In this document: positions 10,613-23,727 of the stretch, one piece after another
Layout of the letters: each line of letters starts with the position of its first letter
How positions within the stretch are numbered: the first letter of the stretch is position 1
Source: Macrobrachium rosenbergii
Lineage: Eukaryota; Arthropoda; Malacostraca; Decapoda; Palaemonidae
Assembly (NCBI RefSeq): GCF_040412425.1
Contig: NC_089788.1
Span: forward strand, 64,632,720-64,696,719
Length of the DNA: 64,000 bases
Reading direction: 5' to 3'
Made by a program: the position numbers and the translations under genes
Notes under the pieces: model-generated
What the model saw: only the letters and a program-made list of their open reading frames with translations
What the model was told of the DNA's origin: nothing
The model's database searches: none

Positions 10613-10958
10613 GAGTAAAAACTGCGCCGAAGTTTGTTCGGTCCAATCGAGTTTTCTGTGCAGCATATAATGCTATATGAAACTTTCATCCACGGCCCAT
10701 GAAACTCAGCCACAGTCCGGTGGTGGCCTGTGTTGTTGGTACCTACAGCGGTGCCATTAGTACGATCATGGGTAACTTTAACCTTAAATAAAATCAAAAC
10801 TACTGAGGCTTGAGGACTGCAATTCGGTATGTTTGATGATTGGAGGGTGGACGATCAACATAACAATTTGCAGCCCTCTATCCTCAGTAGTTATCAAGAT
10901 CTGAGGGCGGACGGAAAAAGTGCGGCACGATAGTTTTCTTTTACAGACAAATAAAAGT
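10613..10958 (+). mobile_element. S2 palindromic MITE-like element, copy 1
   Basis: Starts near CGAGTAAAAACTGCGCCGAA with GAGTTTTCTGTGCAGC, contains ACTACTGAGGCTTGAGGACT and its near-complement CCCTCTATCCTCAGTAGTT, then GATCTGAGGGCGGACGGAAA, and ends at TAGTTTTCTTTTACAG. The AGTTTTCTGT / ACAG(A)AAACT ends form short terminal inverted repeats. It sits inside the PLE fragment. Confidence 0.75.
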
Positions 10959-10975
10959 GAAAATAGTGATGTTCT

Positions 10976-11175
10976 GGTAATGAAAACTGCAGGAATCCAA
11001 ACTAATTAACATATAAAACAAAAGCACACTAATTCATATATTCATTTGTTTTATGTTACAATGGCCATAAAGAGGACTTTATGAGCATCATATCCACCCA
11101 GAGGAAGGAAAAGAATTTATAAAATCCCGTTTCTCAAAACAGTATCTCTTTGGGTTCATTAGTATCGACTTAAAA
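10976..11175 (+). pseudogene. Penelope-like RT fragment, part 2
   Basis: Reading frames give SDVLVMKTAGIQTN and then a KQKHTNSYIH-type segment. This resembles the FLD(V/I)...(Y)RK.T.T..YIH block downstream of the YVDD motif in PLEs. It contains a stop. Short and diverged, so support is mostly from its order relative to part 1. 11175-11700 holds nothing I recognise. Confidence 0.4.
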
Positions 11176-11713
11176 TTAGGTATATTTCTTTCACTACAAG
11201 AGAAAAATAAGTTTTATCAAATATAAAACAATGAATGCTAAAACTTCATTTTTAACAAAAAAAATTTGTTTATTATAAGAAAATATCGCGAAGTTGAAAG
11301 CCCCTCACCACACGAGTACTGGTTTTCCTAATAACGCCATGAGAAGTAAGTTATGTAAAAGCAAACGTACAAAACACTGGTGATTTTTTTTTTTTTTTTG
11401 TCCCTTGTGTATATGAAGTAAAACGCAAGAACCTTAGTTTGTAGCAGAAAGTTTTAGGAGTCTGGAAAACATATCCCCCAACAAACAAAGGCTGCACGTT
11501 TTAATGATTACAACAATATCACTAAATCATATCACTGGGATAATGAGCGTACAAAGGACTTCAGCAGAAGCAGGTTAAAGTCATGAGTGACAAAAACAAA
11601 AAGCAGCCGAAGGGGTGTTCCTAATTCCGTACCCACGGTCAGTGGCAATAAACCCTTCGTTAAGCTCGGTCAGGTTAACAATTATCGTGTCATTAGAGAA
11701 AGTGATTTATATG

Positions 11714-12019
11714 GAACGAAATATAGAGTTTAGGACAAAAGCCAAGCACTGGGACCTACAAGATCATTCAGAGTTGGCAGGGAAATTGACAGTAGATAAG
11801 TTTGAAAGGTGTAACAGGAGGAAAACCTCGCAGTTGCATTATGAAATAATTGTTAGAGGAGGGTGGACAGCAAGACGGAAGAAAGATAATATGAATGGAG
11901 GTACAGTAAAAGGAGTGAAAGGAGTTGCAGCTAGGGGCCGAAGGGACGCTGCAAAGAACCTTCGGTAATGCCTACAGCGCACCCCGTGAAGTGCACTGAC
12001 GGCACTAACCCCCTATGGG
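11714..12019 (-). mobile_element. S1 SINE-like element, copy 4 with TSD
   Basis: Flanked by the perfect duplication GTGATTTATATG (11702-11713 and 12020-12031). The body runs from ATAGAGTTTAGGAC to CCCCCTATGGG. The hairpin near the tail is degraded (GAGTTGG instead of AGCGCTG). An open frame crosses the element but has no relation to known proteins. Confidence 0.9.
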
Positions 12020-12299
12020 GTGATTTATATGCCTGTGACGGATATATTTCATTGACCCAGCGGTTTTAACCTTCTCTTCCACAGCGAGAAACCAGCGTCT
12101 ATTTCATGAAAAACCCATTGTGCGTCTCTTCAATTAAGCAATAATGTGTACCTGGTGGTTAGAGGACTCTGGTGGAAGCAGCTAGGTGAAAAATGGCAGG
12201 AGAACTGCAAGCTTATCACAAATGGAAATCTGAGTCAGGAGGGCTAACATCCTCTGGGGCAATGCTTCCATGTGAAGATTGATGAAACTGAAATTACAC

Positions 12300-12560
12300 A
12301 CGCCCTGACGCAATATATATGTGTGTATATATGGATAAGAACCGCCAAACCATTGAGCCACCAAGGGAGGTATAAGTTAATGCCGAATCTGCCGTACTTA
12401 TTTACCCGTCGAGAGCGGGGAAATCGTACTTGACTTCGCCACCCACCTCCACCATGATAACTTATTGGTACGTTTGGAAAACGCAGCTCTTTTTATCACA
12501 CCGTGATTTATATACATTCATGAAGCTACAAATGTCGCTCAATATCCAATTCACGCTACT
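12300..12560. repeat. tRNA-like SINE remnant, rearranged
   Basis: Contains GAGGTATAAGTTAATGCCGA and TCTGCCGTACTTATTTACCC, shared with 54650-54690. On the minus strand GGTGGCTCAATGGTTTGGCG precedes it and resembles a tRNA A-box region. The 12510-12560 part (GCTACAAATGTCGCTCAATA) matches the reverse complement of 54735-54790, so this copy is internally inverted relative to that one. The rest of 12020-12730 is unremarkable. Confidence 0.55.
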
Positions 12561-12731
12561 TCGAGAATATCCCCGATGGGAATTATCGTGAAACACCATT
12601 TTTAAAGTCGAAACGTCGCTGGAAGATCATCTTGTCGAAAAGACTCGTTCTGTTTTGATCCATTTATCAACTTTAAAAATCCTTCGGTGATATATACCGC
12701 CATGCATATTGATATCCTGGTACAAATGTAC

Positions 12732-12735
<4 letters not shown>

Positions 12736-12795
<60 letters not shown>
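12736..12795. repeat. (TA)n microsatellite
   Basis: Pure TA run of about 58 bp. Confidence 0.95.
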
Positions 12796-12797
<2 letters not shown>

Positions 12798-13056
12798 TTA
12801 TATATCGTACAACTGATACTTGGTTCTAAAACGTTACGTCCATACATGCATGATGCTTACACAGCATCCATTAATAACAGGAATAAATGCCTCTCATGTA
12901 TGCATACATACATAAATACGTACATGAACATCCAAATAGCTCAAAAAATATAATAAGAACGCTGGAGTTTCACTGAAGAAATCATAAACATTTTATACAC
13001 TGTCGTCTCATATGTTTGAAAAATATCTGTGAGAAAGAAATGGTCCAGGATTGGCA

Positions 13057-13060
<4 letters not shown>

Positions 13061-13128
<68 letters not shown>
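13061..13128. repeat. (CT)n microsatellite
   Basis: CT on plus strand, followed by module G. Confidence 0.95.
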
Positions 13129-13129
<1 letters not shown>

Positions 13130-13130
<1 letters not shown>

Positions 13131-13500
13131 GTCTTTTCCTCCTATCATAAACAGTGTTATAACGTTCTTCCTGCGGTCTTTTCCTCCAATCTATCTCTTT
13201 TCCACTTAATTGTTTTTCTGCTTCATGCCCACTAAGTCCTACACTTACAGTCCTCCTCAATTTTCTCTACAATTCCTTTCACCTCGGTGCAATAACGAGC
13301 CTAATACCTAAAGCGCTTTCGTAGCCTTTTTTTCTCAAAAAATTTTCTCTTACGATAACAGACTTACAAATGATTTTATTCTTTTCCGATTTGTTATATC
13401 ATTCGGAAATGCACTGAACTCCTAATGGGGTTACATTTCTTCATATTTAAACACAGCTGCTTTTTATTTATGGACGTTTGGTCTGCTGACCTCTTATTAA
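13130..13500 (+). repeat. Module G copy in unit 1
   Basis: TGCCCACTAAGTCCTACACT and CATTCGGAAATGCACTGAAC are shared with 18445-18760 and, more distantly, with 3940-4350. No coding function seen. Confidence 0.65.
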
Positions 13501-14228
13501 AACCACTAGTCTGCATTAAATTGAACCACCAAGGAATAATTGTTAATAAATACTACCTCCATTGCGTGACGAATTAGGACTTTTTTTTGGCATTTATGAA
13601 TTTTTTATATATCTCATAAACATCGATCAATAACGTATTTTAAAATTAAATGTTAAAAGAAAATTAAAAACTAAACATATCATATCACATAAAACCTCGA
13701 TTAATTATCAACTGAGAACTGAAGCCAGGGTGGAAACAAAAGATCCTCTACCGTCAGAGTTTCTTACTTCAATCCCAAGAGAGGGATTTGTTTCCAACAC
13801 CTGAGTATTCAATCATTAGCAAATAAATTTGATGTAGCAACACCGTCAACAACACTTCTTGTAAAGCAGTAGTTTTAATCATTCTATTAAACAAGTTAAT
13901 AAACATTACAAAAAGCTGAGCAGAACGACGGACGCATCTGAGTCACCTAACTCGAACGAGCAGAAATGCAACGTCAGGCGGTTTTAACAAATCGCTGATC
14001 AGTCGGTAAGAATTCCCCCTCTGTTACTCACGATGCCTGATTAGGACATGTCACTTTATGTAGCGAAGTGGGCATGAAAAGACGGGGAAATAAGGAAGAT
14101 AGTTATTTCATGAAAAGACTTCAAAATCATTTTTGTTAAATTCAAGGGGATTTCTTATATTCCAGTTCACTTCTTATTTACCTGTCAACCTACTTTGATA
14201 CTCGTGCGGTTTCCCTTGAAAAACTTTT

Positions 14229-14229
<1 letters not shown>

Positions 14230-14286
<57 letters not shown>
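14230..14286. repeat. (CT)n microsatellite
   Basis: CT tract abutting inverted module E (14288-14450). Confidence 0.95.
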
Positions 14287-14287
<1 letters not shown>

Positions 14288-14288
<1 letters not shown>

Positions 14289-14450
14289 TTATCAGGCACA
14301 TGCCAACCAATAACCTGTACCCTGTGCGATAATCATTATGGACCACCGTCCCCCCCCCTCCAATCCTTCCATCCACCTGACGGGTCTTTTTAGCCTCCTT
14401 TGGCCGGCGCTTTGATGCTGGACATCTGAAGGAGAGCTCATCTTGTCTAA
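14288..14450 (-). repeat. Module E copy in unit 1
   Basis: Reverse orientation: TGTGCGATAATCATTATGGA, a poly-C run, CTTCCATCCACCTGACGGGT, GGCGCTTTGATGCTGGACAT. Paralogue at 19592-19790. Confidence 0.75.
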
Positions 14451-15049
14451 AAAAAAATTAAATGGGAAATTTTATATTAAATGTACCGTCGGTCAGACTG
14501 AAAAATTTTCATTTGTAGTTTACCTAAATGAGGAGTTTGCTTTAGGTTTTCATTCTTGTTTACAGCTTTTTACGGGCAGTGTTCTTACTTCCCTCTTGCT
14601 CGTTTTTACTCTTATGTAAATAATAAAATTAAACATTTCAAATGTAAATTAAGCATCGGAAAATCGAGAATATTGCTTTATATTGTCTTCACTGCCGTTA
14701 GCCAGGATAGACTTCCCCATAATTTCATTACAATCCTTCCTCTTTCTTCCTTTCAAAAATTCACTTTTATTTTCAGTGTTAAGTACTAACTCTTTCTTCC
14801 TTTCAAATATTCACTTTTATTTGCAGTGTTAAATACTAAGCGACTATGAAATAAACAGACCAAAAAGGTCTGTGGAAGTCGGCAATGGGTCTGAGGAAAC
14901 CTGAAGACGAGTAGAGGATGAGAGCCAGAATCAAAAACAACCGGAAAAAGTTCTCAGACAGTACCTCAAAAACGTCCCTAACGGTATCTCGGACCTCGGT
15001 CATCTTGAACTGACGAAACACAGAAGCACTTTTTCTGGCTATCTGAGGC

Positions 15050-15052
<3 letters not shown>

Positions 15053-15110
<58 letters not shown>
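15053..15110. repeat. (CT)n microsatellite
   Basis: CT tract. A second shorter CT run lies at about 15211-15233. Confidence 0.95.
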
Positions 15111-15113
<3 letters not shown>

Positions 15114-15249
15114 GGCTTCCAAAACGACGGTAATTTCGTAATTATACGTTCCTAGCTGCTACTATGCTGCCTATTCCATTGTAAGTTGGAGGTTACAAAA
15201 CTTTTCTTTCCCTCTCTCTGTCTCTCTCTCTCTCATCAACCCGTTTTTC

Positions 15250-15515
15250 TGCGACCTCTTTAGCACGACCACCATATCATGAGGCAGCAGAAGCCTTCGT
15301 CATAATCACCACCACTACCTCTTCCTCCTCGAGGCCTATAAATATAAGCCTTGAGAACGAGCGTCTAAAAAGCCTAACGGGAGACCCATTCGAGCTTGAG
15401 GCTTCCATATCACAAGCAGGAAGGGGGATCAAGCCCCCTTTTTGACAATGGCACTCGACAGACACATCAGGGGAACATTAATGCACCATCACAAAGCTTT
15501 GGTGGTTCGTTTTAA
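15250..15515 (-). repeat. Module D copy 5 (diverged)
   Basis: On the minus strand the order is CATTAATGTTCCCC, GATGTGTCTGTCGAGTGCCA, GATATGGAAGCCTCA, TTTTTAGACGCTCGTTCTC and GAGGAGGAAGAGG. This is colinear with module D at 230-460 but clearly older. Confidence 0.65.
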
Positions 15516-15962
15516 TTTGGGAGGGGTAGGAGGAAGATGAAGATAAGGAGGAGAGTAGAAAACACTTATTAATCTCTTTATGTCATTTCTTTACCATTTC
15601 CCAGAAAATGCACAATGCGAGAGAGGGCGAGATACGATTCTTAATGCTTATTGTCAAACTGTCCTACTCGGTCAAAGTCCCAGAGGAATTGTGGCCAAAA
15701 AACTTTATATAAGACATATCCAACTTTCATTTCATTTTTACAAGAGGCGCTAATCATCATTCACCTCAAAAGAAAGGAACAAGAAGATATAATCTGTACA
15801 GCATTATGCACATATTAGAGTGCCCATACTGTAATAATGACGGAAACAAGAGAGGGTCGAGACAGCAAGTCCCAACCCTATGGACGTAACATACCGTCAA
15901 GAAGCTCGAAGCACTATCATTCTGAGCCCGTCGTGAACGACGGCAAATCTACTTTGATCTTA

Positions 15963-16150
15963 AATAAAATGTAAACTACTTAAGCTAGAGGGCTGCAATT
16001 TGGTATGTTTGATGATTGAAGAGTGGATGATCAACATAACAATTTGCAGCCCTCTAGCCTTAGTAGTTTTTAAGTTCTGAGGGCGGACAGAAAAATTGGG
16101 GACGGAAAGGCAAAGCCGGCACAAAAGTTTTCTTTTACAGAAAACTAAAA
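15963..16150 (+). mobile_element. S2 remnant, unit 1
   Basis: Retains the central palindrome (CTAGAGGGCTGCAATTTGGT and GCAGCCCTCTAGCCTTAGTA), TCTGAGGGCGGACAG and the AGTTTTCTTTTACAGAAAAC end. The 5' third is missing. Confidence 0.75.
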
Positions 16151-16269
16151 TGGAATTCATTAGCGTTTTATTACACACATACATAAGTATGCATTCTTGT
16201 CTTACCCGTCGGCCCGTGCACACATATACTAGACTGTATATTAAAATATCCGTTCCTGGCCTTGATGCA

Positions 16270-16272
<3 letters not shown>

Positions 16273-16334
<62 letters not shown>
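16273..16334. repeat. (CT)n microsatellite
   Basis: CT tract followed by AGGACGCTGAAGCTTTTCCT, as at 21323. Confidence 0.95.
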
Positions 16335-16336
<2 letters not shown>

Positions 16337-17565
16337 GACGCTGAAGCTTTTCCTCGCTATCACAAAGGACGACGCTATCATAACTCTCCTTTCTTTACTC
16401 CCCACCAATCGAGTTCATTCTGCTTTCCCACCACTAACTCCCGATGCTTGCATTCGCCTTTTTTCATTAATTGGTTCCTTTCGCAGCGTCGTCCTGGTAC
16501 ATCAGACACTGCCTCAGACGTTTTTACGGCTTCATTTTTTCTGTTTTAAATTTTTTTTATAAAATGCGGCCAATTCCATTTTTCTTACTTAATTGGCAAT
16601 GAGCCCAAACGCACTGATCACATATTTCCCAAAATTCCTCTGAAAGAAACAGAAGCCATAAATTTCTAAGAAAATCCTACAGCTTCGCAAACGAATTACT
16701 CTAGAAGCAATTCTCGATGCATCCAATATATCTTCGTTGAAATGCAACTATTACAAAACAGTCCAAGAATAAACAGCAATTAAAAGCCTTTGCAGTTAGG
16801 AACACACATACTATTTAACTCTTGGGTTCGAGGGAAGAGAATCTTGAGTCAAACTCACTTCCTGCATAAACATTTCTTGAGTTGACATCGAGGGTTGTAA
16901 GCACTCGTCTTTGACAACATTCCACATCTTTCCTCGTCTTTAGAAGATCTTTCATTTATTCTAACGACCGACCCAGCACAGATGACGAGGGCCAAGTTAA
17001 AAGCAACGCCCGACAGAATTTAATCAAACGACCCGGAACGCCATGCCATACACTTTCAGTCGACGATGAATTAGCCTGCAGGGTACAAGACTTCAACTCT
17101 GCCCAAGGTTCCTCCATTTTGCCAGAGACAAGAAGTGAAATGGAATGGCCAAATGAATGAAATGCTGAAGAAGAATCCTGTTCATTTATTCTAATGTTCA
17201 TGATAATCTGTTCTTATATATTATAACTCTGGTAGAAATATCATCTTTTCTAATGTTTAGGAACAAAATGTTGGTATCATCTTTCTCTAATGTTTCATTA
17301 TTCAATTCAAACCAGATAAATCAATCTGGTCAGTTTTTTTTAACAAAGGTTCAGTGGTGTTTATTGTCAATTCATTACATTAATTACTAGAACTGTATCA
17401 ATTAATCGTACTTTTATAGCAATTTACTTGTTTTGCGCCACATCATGAAATTAGATCTAAAATTGAATCAATTTACTCTTACTTTTATCCCAATGAACTC
17501 GTGTTATTTCGTGTCATTCATTTAGGAGCCGAGAAACCGGAAGACTGAATGCATACATACATATG

Positions 17566-17665
<100 letters not shown>

Positions 17666-17734
17666 TCACACACACAAATATGACTTTACACTTGCAAATA
17701 TTAAGCTACAAATTTCACTTAATGTCAAATTCAA

Positions 17735-17850
17735 TTAAACTGATAAGAGCATCTGACCCCACCAGGAGCCAAATGGATACCCTGATTTTCTATTACCATG
17801 CCTAAACCAAAAGGCACGAGTTCGAACCCTTTATCAGGACAGACATTTAT
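17735..17850 (+). mobile_element. tRNA-headed SINE remnant, unit 1
   Basis: GAGCCAAATGGATACCC (A-box-like) is followed about 45 nt later by GAGTTCGAACCC (B-box-like), a tRNA-derived Pol III promoter layout. The body continues toward the TA tract at 17902. Paralogue at 22955-23075. Confidence 0.55.
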
Positions 17851-17898
17851 TTCTTGATAATTAATCCTAAGCTAAAGGTACACTCACATACATAAACA

Positions 17899-17901
<3 letters not shown>

Positions 17902-17970
<69 letters not shown>
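17902..17970. repeat. (TA)n microsatellite
   Basis: TA tract running into TGTGTGTGTG and short TTTA repeats at 18001-18014. 18014-18310 shows nothing recognised. Confidence 0.95.
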
Positions 17971-17979
<9 letters not shown>

Positions 17980-18368
17980 ATATAATACATATATATATGT
18001 ATTTATTTATTTATGGGTGATAAATAAACACTGCTAAGCATGTATACAAGAACATTTGTTTTGGCGATTCGTGCTCGCTCTTAAACTTGTTTTTCGCTTC
18101 TCTTGTAAGTTATAAGTTATTTGTCATGTAAGTTAAGTAACAAAAAACAATTTCCATGTATTCATACATAACAATGTTTACTTAGCACGCATAAATAACA
18201 GACTGAATAGAGTTTCTCTTATGTAAGCAAATGTACAAATAAATATGTACAGACACAAACCAAGAATTCAAAAATATAATATAAAATCTTGATTTTTCTG
18301 TAGAAATTCATTAATTTTATTTACTATCATCTAATGTTTGAAAAATATCTATGAGAAAGAAACGGGCA

Positions 18369-18373
<5 letters not shown>

Positions 18374-18440
<67 letters not shown>
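18374..18440. repeat. (CT)n microsatellite
   Basis: Unit 2 counterpart of 13061-13128. Confidence 0.95.
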
Positions 18441-18444
<4 letters not shown>

Positions 18445-18445
<1 letters not shown>

Positions 18446-18760
18446 TGGAGCAATAGCTTTCAACCTCTTCTATCTCTTTTTCACTTAATTGTTTTTCTTC
18501 TTCGTGCCCACTAAGTCCTACATTTACAGTCCTTCTCAATTTTCTCTGTGCAATTCCTTTCACCTCCGTGAGATAAACGATCCTAATACCTGAAACCTTT
18601 TCGCAGTTTTTTTCTCAAACTTACAAAACTTTCTTTTGTGACATCTGACTAATAAATGACTTTATTCGTTTCCGCTTCGTTATATCACTCGGAAATGCAT
18701 TTAACTCCCATTGGGTTTGCATTTTCTAATGCTCTTGACAACGATTGTTTTTTCTTTATG
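18445..18760 (+). repeat. Module G copy in unit 2
   Basis: TGCCCACTAAGTCCTACATT and CACTCGGAAATGCATTTAAC match 13220-13420. Confidence 0.65.
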
Positions 18761-19523
18761 TGCGTTTGGTCTAATGCCCTGGCACTGGAACTGTTGGCCT
18801 TAATTAAATCAAACAACCAAAGAATACTTGTTAATAAGCATTACATTCATTATTTGACGAGCTGAGACATATTTTCAGGTATATTTTTAAATTTTTCATA
18901 TATTTTAAAAATGCCGATCAATAACGTATTATAGTAGTAAAATCTTAAAAATTAAAAACTAAATGTCTAATATAAGACATCGATTCATTATTAACTGTGA
19001 ATTGAAGCAAGGGTGGAAACAAAAGATCCCTTACCGTTAGAGTTTCTTCCTTGAAGACCAAGAGATGAATTTGTTGACAACGACATTCAAGCATTCAATC
19101 ATCAACAAATAAATTCAATGAAGCAACACTGCAAACAATACTTCTTAAAAAAAAGTTCCTTGCTTATTCGATTACATGAGATAAGAGAGATTACAAACAC
19201 CTGAACAGAACGGCTGACGCCTCGCTGTAACTTGACTAAACCAGAAGGAATGCAACGTCAGGCAATTTTAACAAACCCCCAATCAGCTAGTTTGACTTCG
19301 TCCTCTGTTACTAAAGATTTCTAATTAAGATGAAAGTAACTTTCATTTAATGTAGCGAAGTGGCCGTGAAAAGAAGGGGAAATAGGGGAGATGGTTATTT
19401 CAAGAAAACACTTCAAAATCATTTTTGTCAAATTCAAGGGAATTTCTTATATTTCAGTTCACTTCTTATTTACCTGTCAACCTACTTTGATTCTCATGCG
19501 GTTTCCCTTGAAGACCCAGCTTC

Positions 19524-19526
<3 letters not shown>

Positions 19527-19591
<65 letters not shown>
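19527..19591. repeat. (CT)n microsatellite
   Basis: CT tract abutting inverted module E. Confidence 0.95.
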
Positions 19592-19594
<3 letters not shown>

Positions 19595-19790
19595 TCCTTT
19601 ATCAAGGGTCATGCCAAGCCAATAACCTGTACCCTGTGCGATAATCATTAAGGACCACCGCCCCCTCCCCAACCTCCAATCCTTCCATCCTCCTGACGGG
19701 TCTTTTAGAGCCTCCTTTGGCCGGCGCTTTGATGCTGGACATCTGAAGGAGAGCTCATCGGGATTCAAAGTCTAAGAAAAACCCAAATGG
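19592..19790 (-). repeat. Module E copy in unit 2
   Basis: Paralogue of 14288-14450 with ATCCTTCCATCCTCCTGACG and GGCCGGCGCTTTGATGCTGG. Confidence 0.75.
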
Positions 19791-20332
19791 GAAAATTTTG
19801 CTTGAAATGTACCGTCGGTCAGACTGAAAAACTGCTTCATATATATTTTACCTGCATGAGGAGTTTGCTTGAGGTTTTCATTCTTGTTTACAGCTTTTTA
19901 CGGGCAGTGTCCTTACTCTCCCTCTTGCTCGTTTTTACTCTTACGTAAATAATAAAATTTAACATTTCAAATGTAGATTAATTATTGGAAAATCGAGAAA
20001 ACTGTTTTATACTGTCTTGACTGCCGTTAACCATGAAAAACACCCCTATAAATTCATTACAATCCTTCCTCTTTCTTCCTTTCAAATATTCACTTTTATT
20101 TTCAGTGTTAAATACTATGAGACTATGAAATAAACAGACCAAGAAGGTCCGTGCAAGTCGGCAATGGGTCTCAGGGAACCTGAAAGCGAGCAGAGGAAGA
20201 GAGCCAGAATCAAAGACAACCGGAAAAAGTTCTCAGACAGTACCTCAAAAATGTCCCTAAACAGTATCTCCGACTCCGGCCATCTTGAGCTGTCGAAAAA
20301 CAGATGCACTTTTTCTAGTTATCTGCCCCCCC

Positions 20333-20335
<3 letters not shown>

Positions 20336-20382
<47 letters not shown>
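20336..20382. repeat. (CT)n microsatellite
   Basis: CT tract. A second short CT run lies at 20482-20502. Confidence 0.95.
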
Positions 20383-20386
<4 letters not shown>

Positions 20387-20529
20387 GACTTCCAAAACGA
20401 AAGTAATTTCGTAATTATACGTTCCTAGCTACTACTATGCTGCCTATTCCATTGTTAGTTGGAGGTTACAAAACTTTTGTACTCTCTCTCTCTCTCTCTC
20501 TCACCAACCCCTTTTTCTTCGACCTCTTT

Positions 20530-20785
20530 AACACGACCACCATACCATGAGGCAGCAGAAATCTTCGTCATAATCACCACTACTACCTCTTCCTCCTCGA
20601 AGCCAAATAAGCCTTGGGAACGAGAGTCCAAAAAGCCTAACGGGAGACCCATCCGAGCATGAGGCTTCCATATCACAAGCAGGAAGGGGGATCAAGCCCC
20701 CTTTTTGAGAATGGCACTTGACAGACACATCAAGGGAACATTAATGCACCATCACAAAGCTTTGGTGGTTCGTTTGGGAGGTGGG
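20530..20785 (-). repeat. Module D copy 6 (diverged)
   Basis: Paralogue of 15250-15515 inside unit 2, in the same orientation with the same landmarks. Confidence 0.65.
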
Positions 20786-20997
20786 AGGGGTGGGAGTGGG
20801 AAGATGAAGATAAGGGGGAGAGTAGACGGGGATCCTTAATCTCTCTATGTCATTTCTTTACCATTTCCCAGAAAATGCACAATGCGAGAGAGGGCGAGAT
20901 ACCATTCTTAATGCTTAATATCAAACTGTCCTATTCAGTCAAAGTCCCAGAGGAATTCTGGCCAAAAAACTTTATACGAGACATATCCAACACCTTA

Positions 20998-21202
20998 AAT
21001 AAAATATAAACTACAGAGGCTCCCAGAGGGCTGCAATCTTCTGAGCCCGTATGTTCTTTTGATGACTGGGGGTGCATGATCAACGTGGATGATCAACAAA
21101 TTGCAGCCCTCTAGCCTGTTTTTTAAGATCTGAGGGCGGACAGAAAAAGTGCGGACGGACAGACAAAGCCATCTCAATAGTTTCCTTTTACAGAAAACTA
21201 AA
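20998..21202 (+). mobile_element. S2 remnant, unit 2
   Basis: Paralogue of 15963-16150. The central palindrome is partly scrambled (CTGGGGGTGCATGATCAACG), but the GATCTGAGGGCGGACAG part and the terminal CAGAAAACTAAAA are intact. Confidence 0.7.
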
Positions 21203-21317
21203 ATGTTCATTAGCGTTTGATTACACACATACATAAGCACGTACTCCTGTCTTACCCGTCGGCCCGTGCATACATGTACTAGATTACATTTAAAAATATC
21301 CGTTCCTGGCCTTGATG

Positions 21318-21322
<5 letters not shown>

Positions 21323-21362
<40 letters not shown>
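21323..21362. repeat. (CT)n microsatellite
   Basis: Short CT tract, counterpart of 16273-16334. Confidence 0.95.
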
Positions 21363-21364
<2 letters not shown>

Positions 21365-22598
21365 GGACGCTGAAGCTTTTCCTCGCTATCACAAAGGACG
21401 ACGCTATCATAACTCTCCTTTCTTTACTCCCCACCAATCGAGTTCATTCTGCTTTCCCACCACTAACTCCCGATGCTTCCATTCCTTTCGCAGCGTCGTC
21501 CTCGTACATAAGACACTGCCTCAGATGATTTTACGGCTTCTTTTTTGTTTTAATTTTCTTTTAAAAAGCGGCCAATTCCATCCTTCTTACTTATTTGGCA
21601 GTGAACCCAAACTCACTGATTACACGTTTCCCAAAATTCCTCTGAAAGAAACAGAAGCCATAAATGCTAAGAAAATCCTACAGTTTCGCAAATGAATTAC
21701 TAGAGGCAATTCTCGGTGCATCCAATATACCTTCGTTGAACTGCAACTGTTATTTACAAAACAGTCCAAGAATAAACAGCAATTAAAAGCCTTTGCAGTC
21801 AGGACACACAAAGGCTATTTTACTCTTGGGTTCGAGACAAGAGAATCTTGAGTCAAACTCACTTCCTGCATAAAGTGCTTCTTGAGTTGACCTCGAGGGC
21901 AAAGCACTCGTCTTTGACAACATTCCATTTCTTTCCTCGTCTTCAGAAGATCTTTCATTTATTCTAACGACTGAGCCAGCACAGATGACGAGGCCAAGCC
22001 AACAAGCAACGCCCGACAGAATTTAATCAAACGACCGGGAACGCCATGCCATACACTTTCAGTCGACGATGAATTAGCCTGCAGGTTACAAGACTGACAA
22101 CTCTGCCCAAGGTTCCTCCATGTTGCCAGAGACAAGAAGTGAAATGGAATGGCCAAATGAATGAAAAGCTGAAGAAGAATCCTGTTCATTTATTCTAATG
22201 TTCATGAAAATCTGTTCATGTACATTATAACTTTAAAAGAATGTACCGGCTATTATCATAATAATAATACATTCGTGTTTATCTTATTTTCGTTAGGAAT
22301 GAAAATGTTCTCAATATAATCTTTTTTAATGTTTTCTTGTTGGTCTTCATTATCCTGGTAAGTAGATAAATCAATTTGATCCTGTTTTTAACAAAGGTTT
22401 AGCGGCGTTTATCTTAAGTTCATTATATTAATTACTAGAATTCTGTCAATTAAACGTACTTTCATAACAATTTACTTGTGTTTTTCATCGCATAATTAAA
22501 TTAGGTACTAAATTTGTATAAATTTAATCTTACATTTATCCCAATGAACACTTGTGGTAAATCATGTCATTCGGTTAAGAGATGAAAAACCGGAAGAC

Positions 22599-22892
<294 letters not shown>

Positions 22893-22954
22893 TAATATAT
22901 AAGCAAATCAAATTCACTTTACCTTAGGAAAAATATATAACCATGAAAAATTAT

Positions 22955-23075
22955 TACTGACAAGAGCGTTTGCCCCGTCCAGGAGCCAAATGGACACGCT
23001 GATTTTCTATTACTGTATCTAAACCAAAAGGAACACGTTCAAATTCCGGTCGGGACAGAGGCACCTGACAATTTG
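22955..23075 (+). mobile_element. tRNA-headed SINE remnant, unit 2
   Basis: Paralogue of 17735-17850. The B-box-like site is degraded (ACGTTCAAATTCC). Confidence 0.5.
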
Positions 23076-23118
23076 GTTTTAAGTGTTTTTAAGCTAAAGG
23101 TAATGCACACACACACAA

Positions 23119-23141
23119 ACATATATATATATATATATGTA

Positions 23142-23219
<78 letters not shown>

Positions 23220-23220
23220 A
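23119..23220. repeat. (TA)n microsatellite with CA leader
   Basis: CACACACACACAAACATATA leads into about 100 bp of TA. Confidence 0.95.
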
Positions 23221-23679
23221 CACGAGAATAAAAATTGGGTGTAGTTACAAAGTTTCTGGTTAATAAAAAGAATGTGGAATGGAAAATATTTAGATGAACG
23301 AGTACAAAGTTGGGATACCGAAGAAAAACTTCACAAGCTGTTATGAGTGAATACAACATGATGAGAAGATATGAGAAGTAAGTCCCACGACAGGTGAAAC
23401 ACAGAAGGTAACAGGGTCTAGAGAGATTAACAGGAAACTTGAAGAGTCTACAGAGGCCATAGGTAGCATATTTAAAGGGACTGTTGAGCTCAATTCTCCT
23501 TCAAGGCAGTGAAGTGGAAACTGAACCTCTTAGAATGAATTGTTTTCAGACTTCACGTGGCTAAAGAACTGAAATAATGACAAATGTACGTAAGTGGGTG
23601 AAATAATGACAAATGTAGGTGAATGAAAATTATAAAACATTTTAGCACTACAGGTTTATATTTTAAGAAACATAAGCTG

Positions 23680-23727
23680 CCAAGCCAAGCGCTGGGACAC
23701 TTTCAGCCATTCAGTGCTAAAAGTTAA
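23680..23727 (-). mobile_element. S1 fragment, copy 5
   Basis: Only the tail-side hairpin region remains: GCCAAGCGCTGGGACACTTT and GCCATTCAGTGCTAAAAG. Confidence 0.6.
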
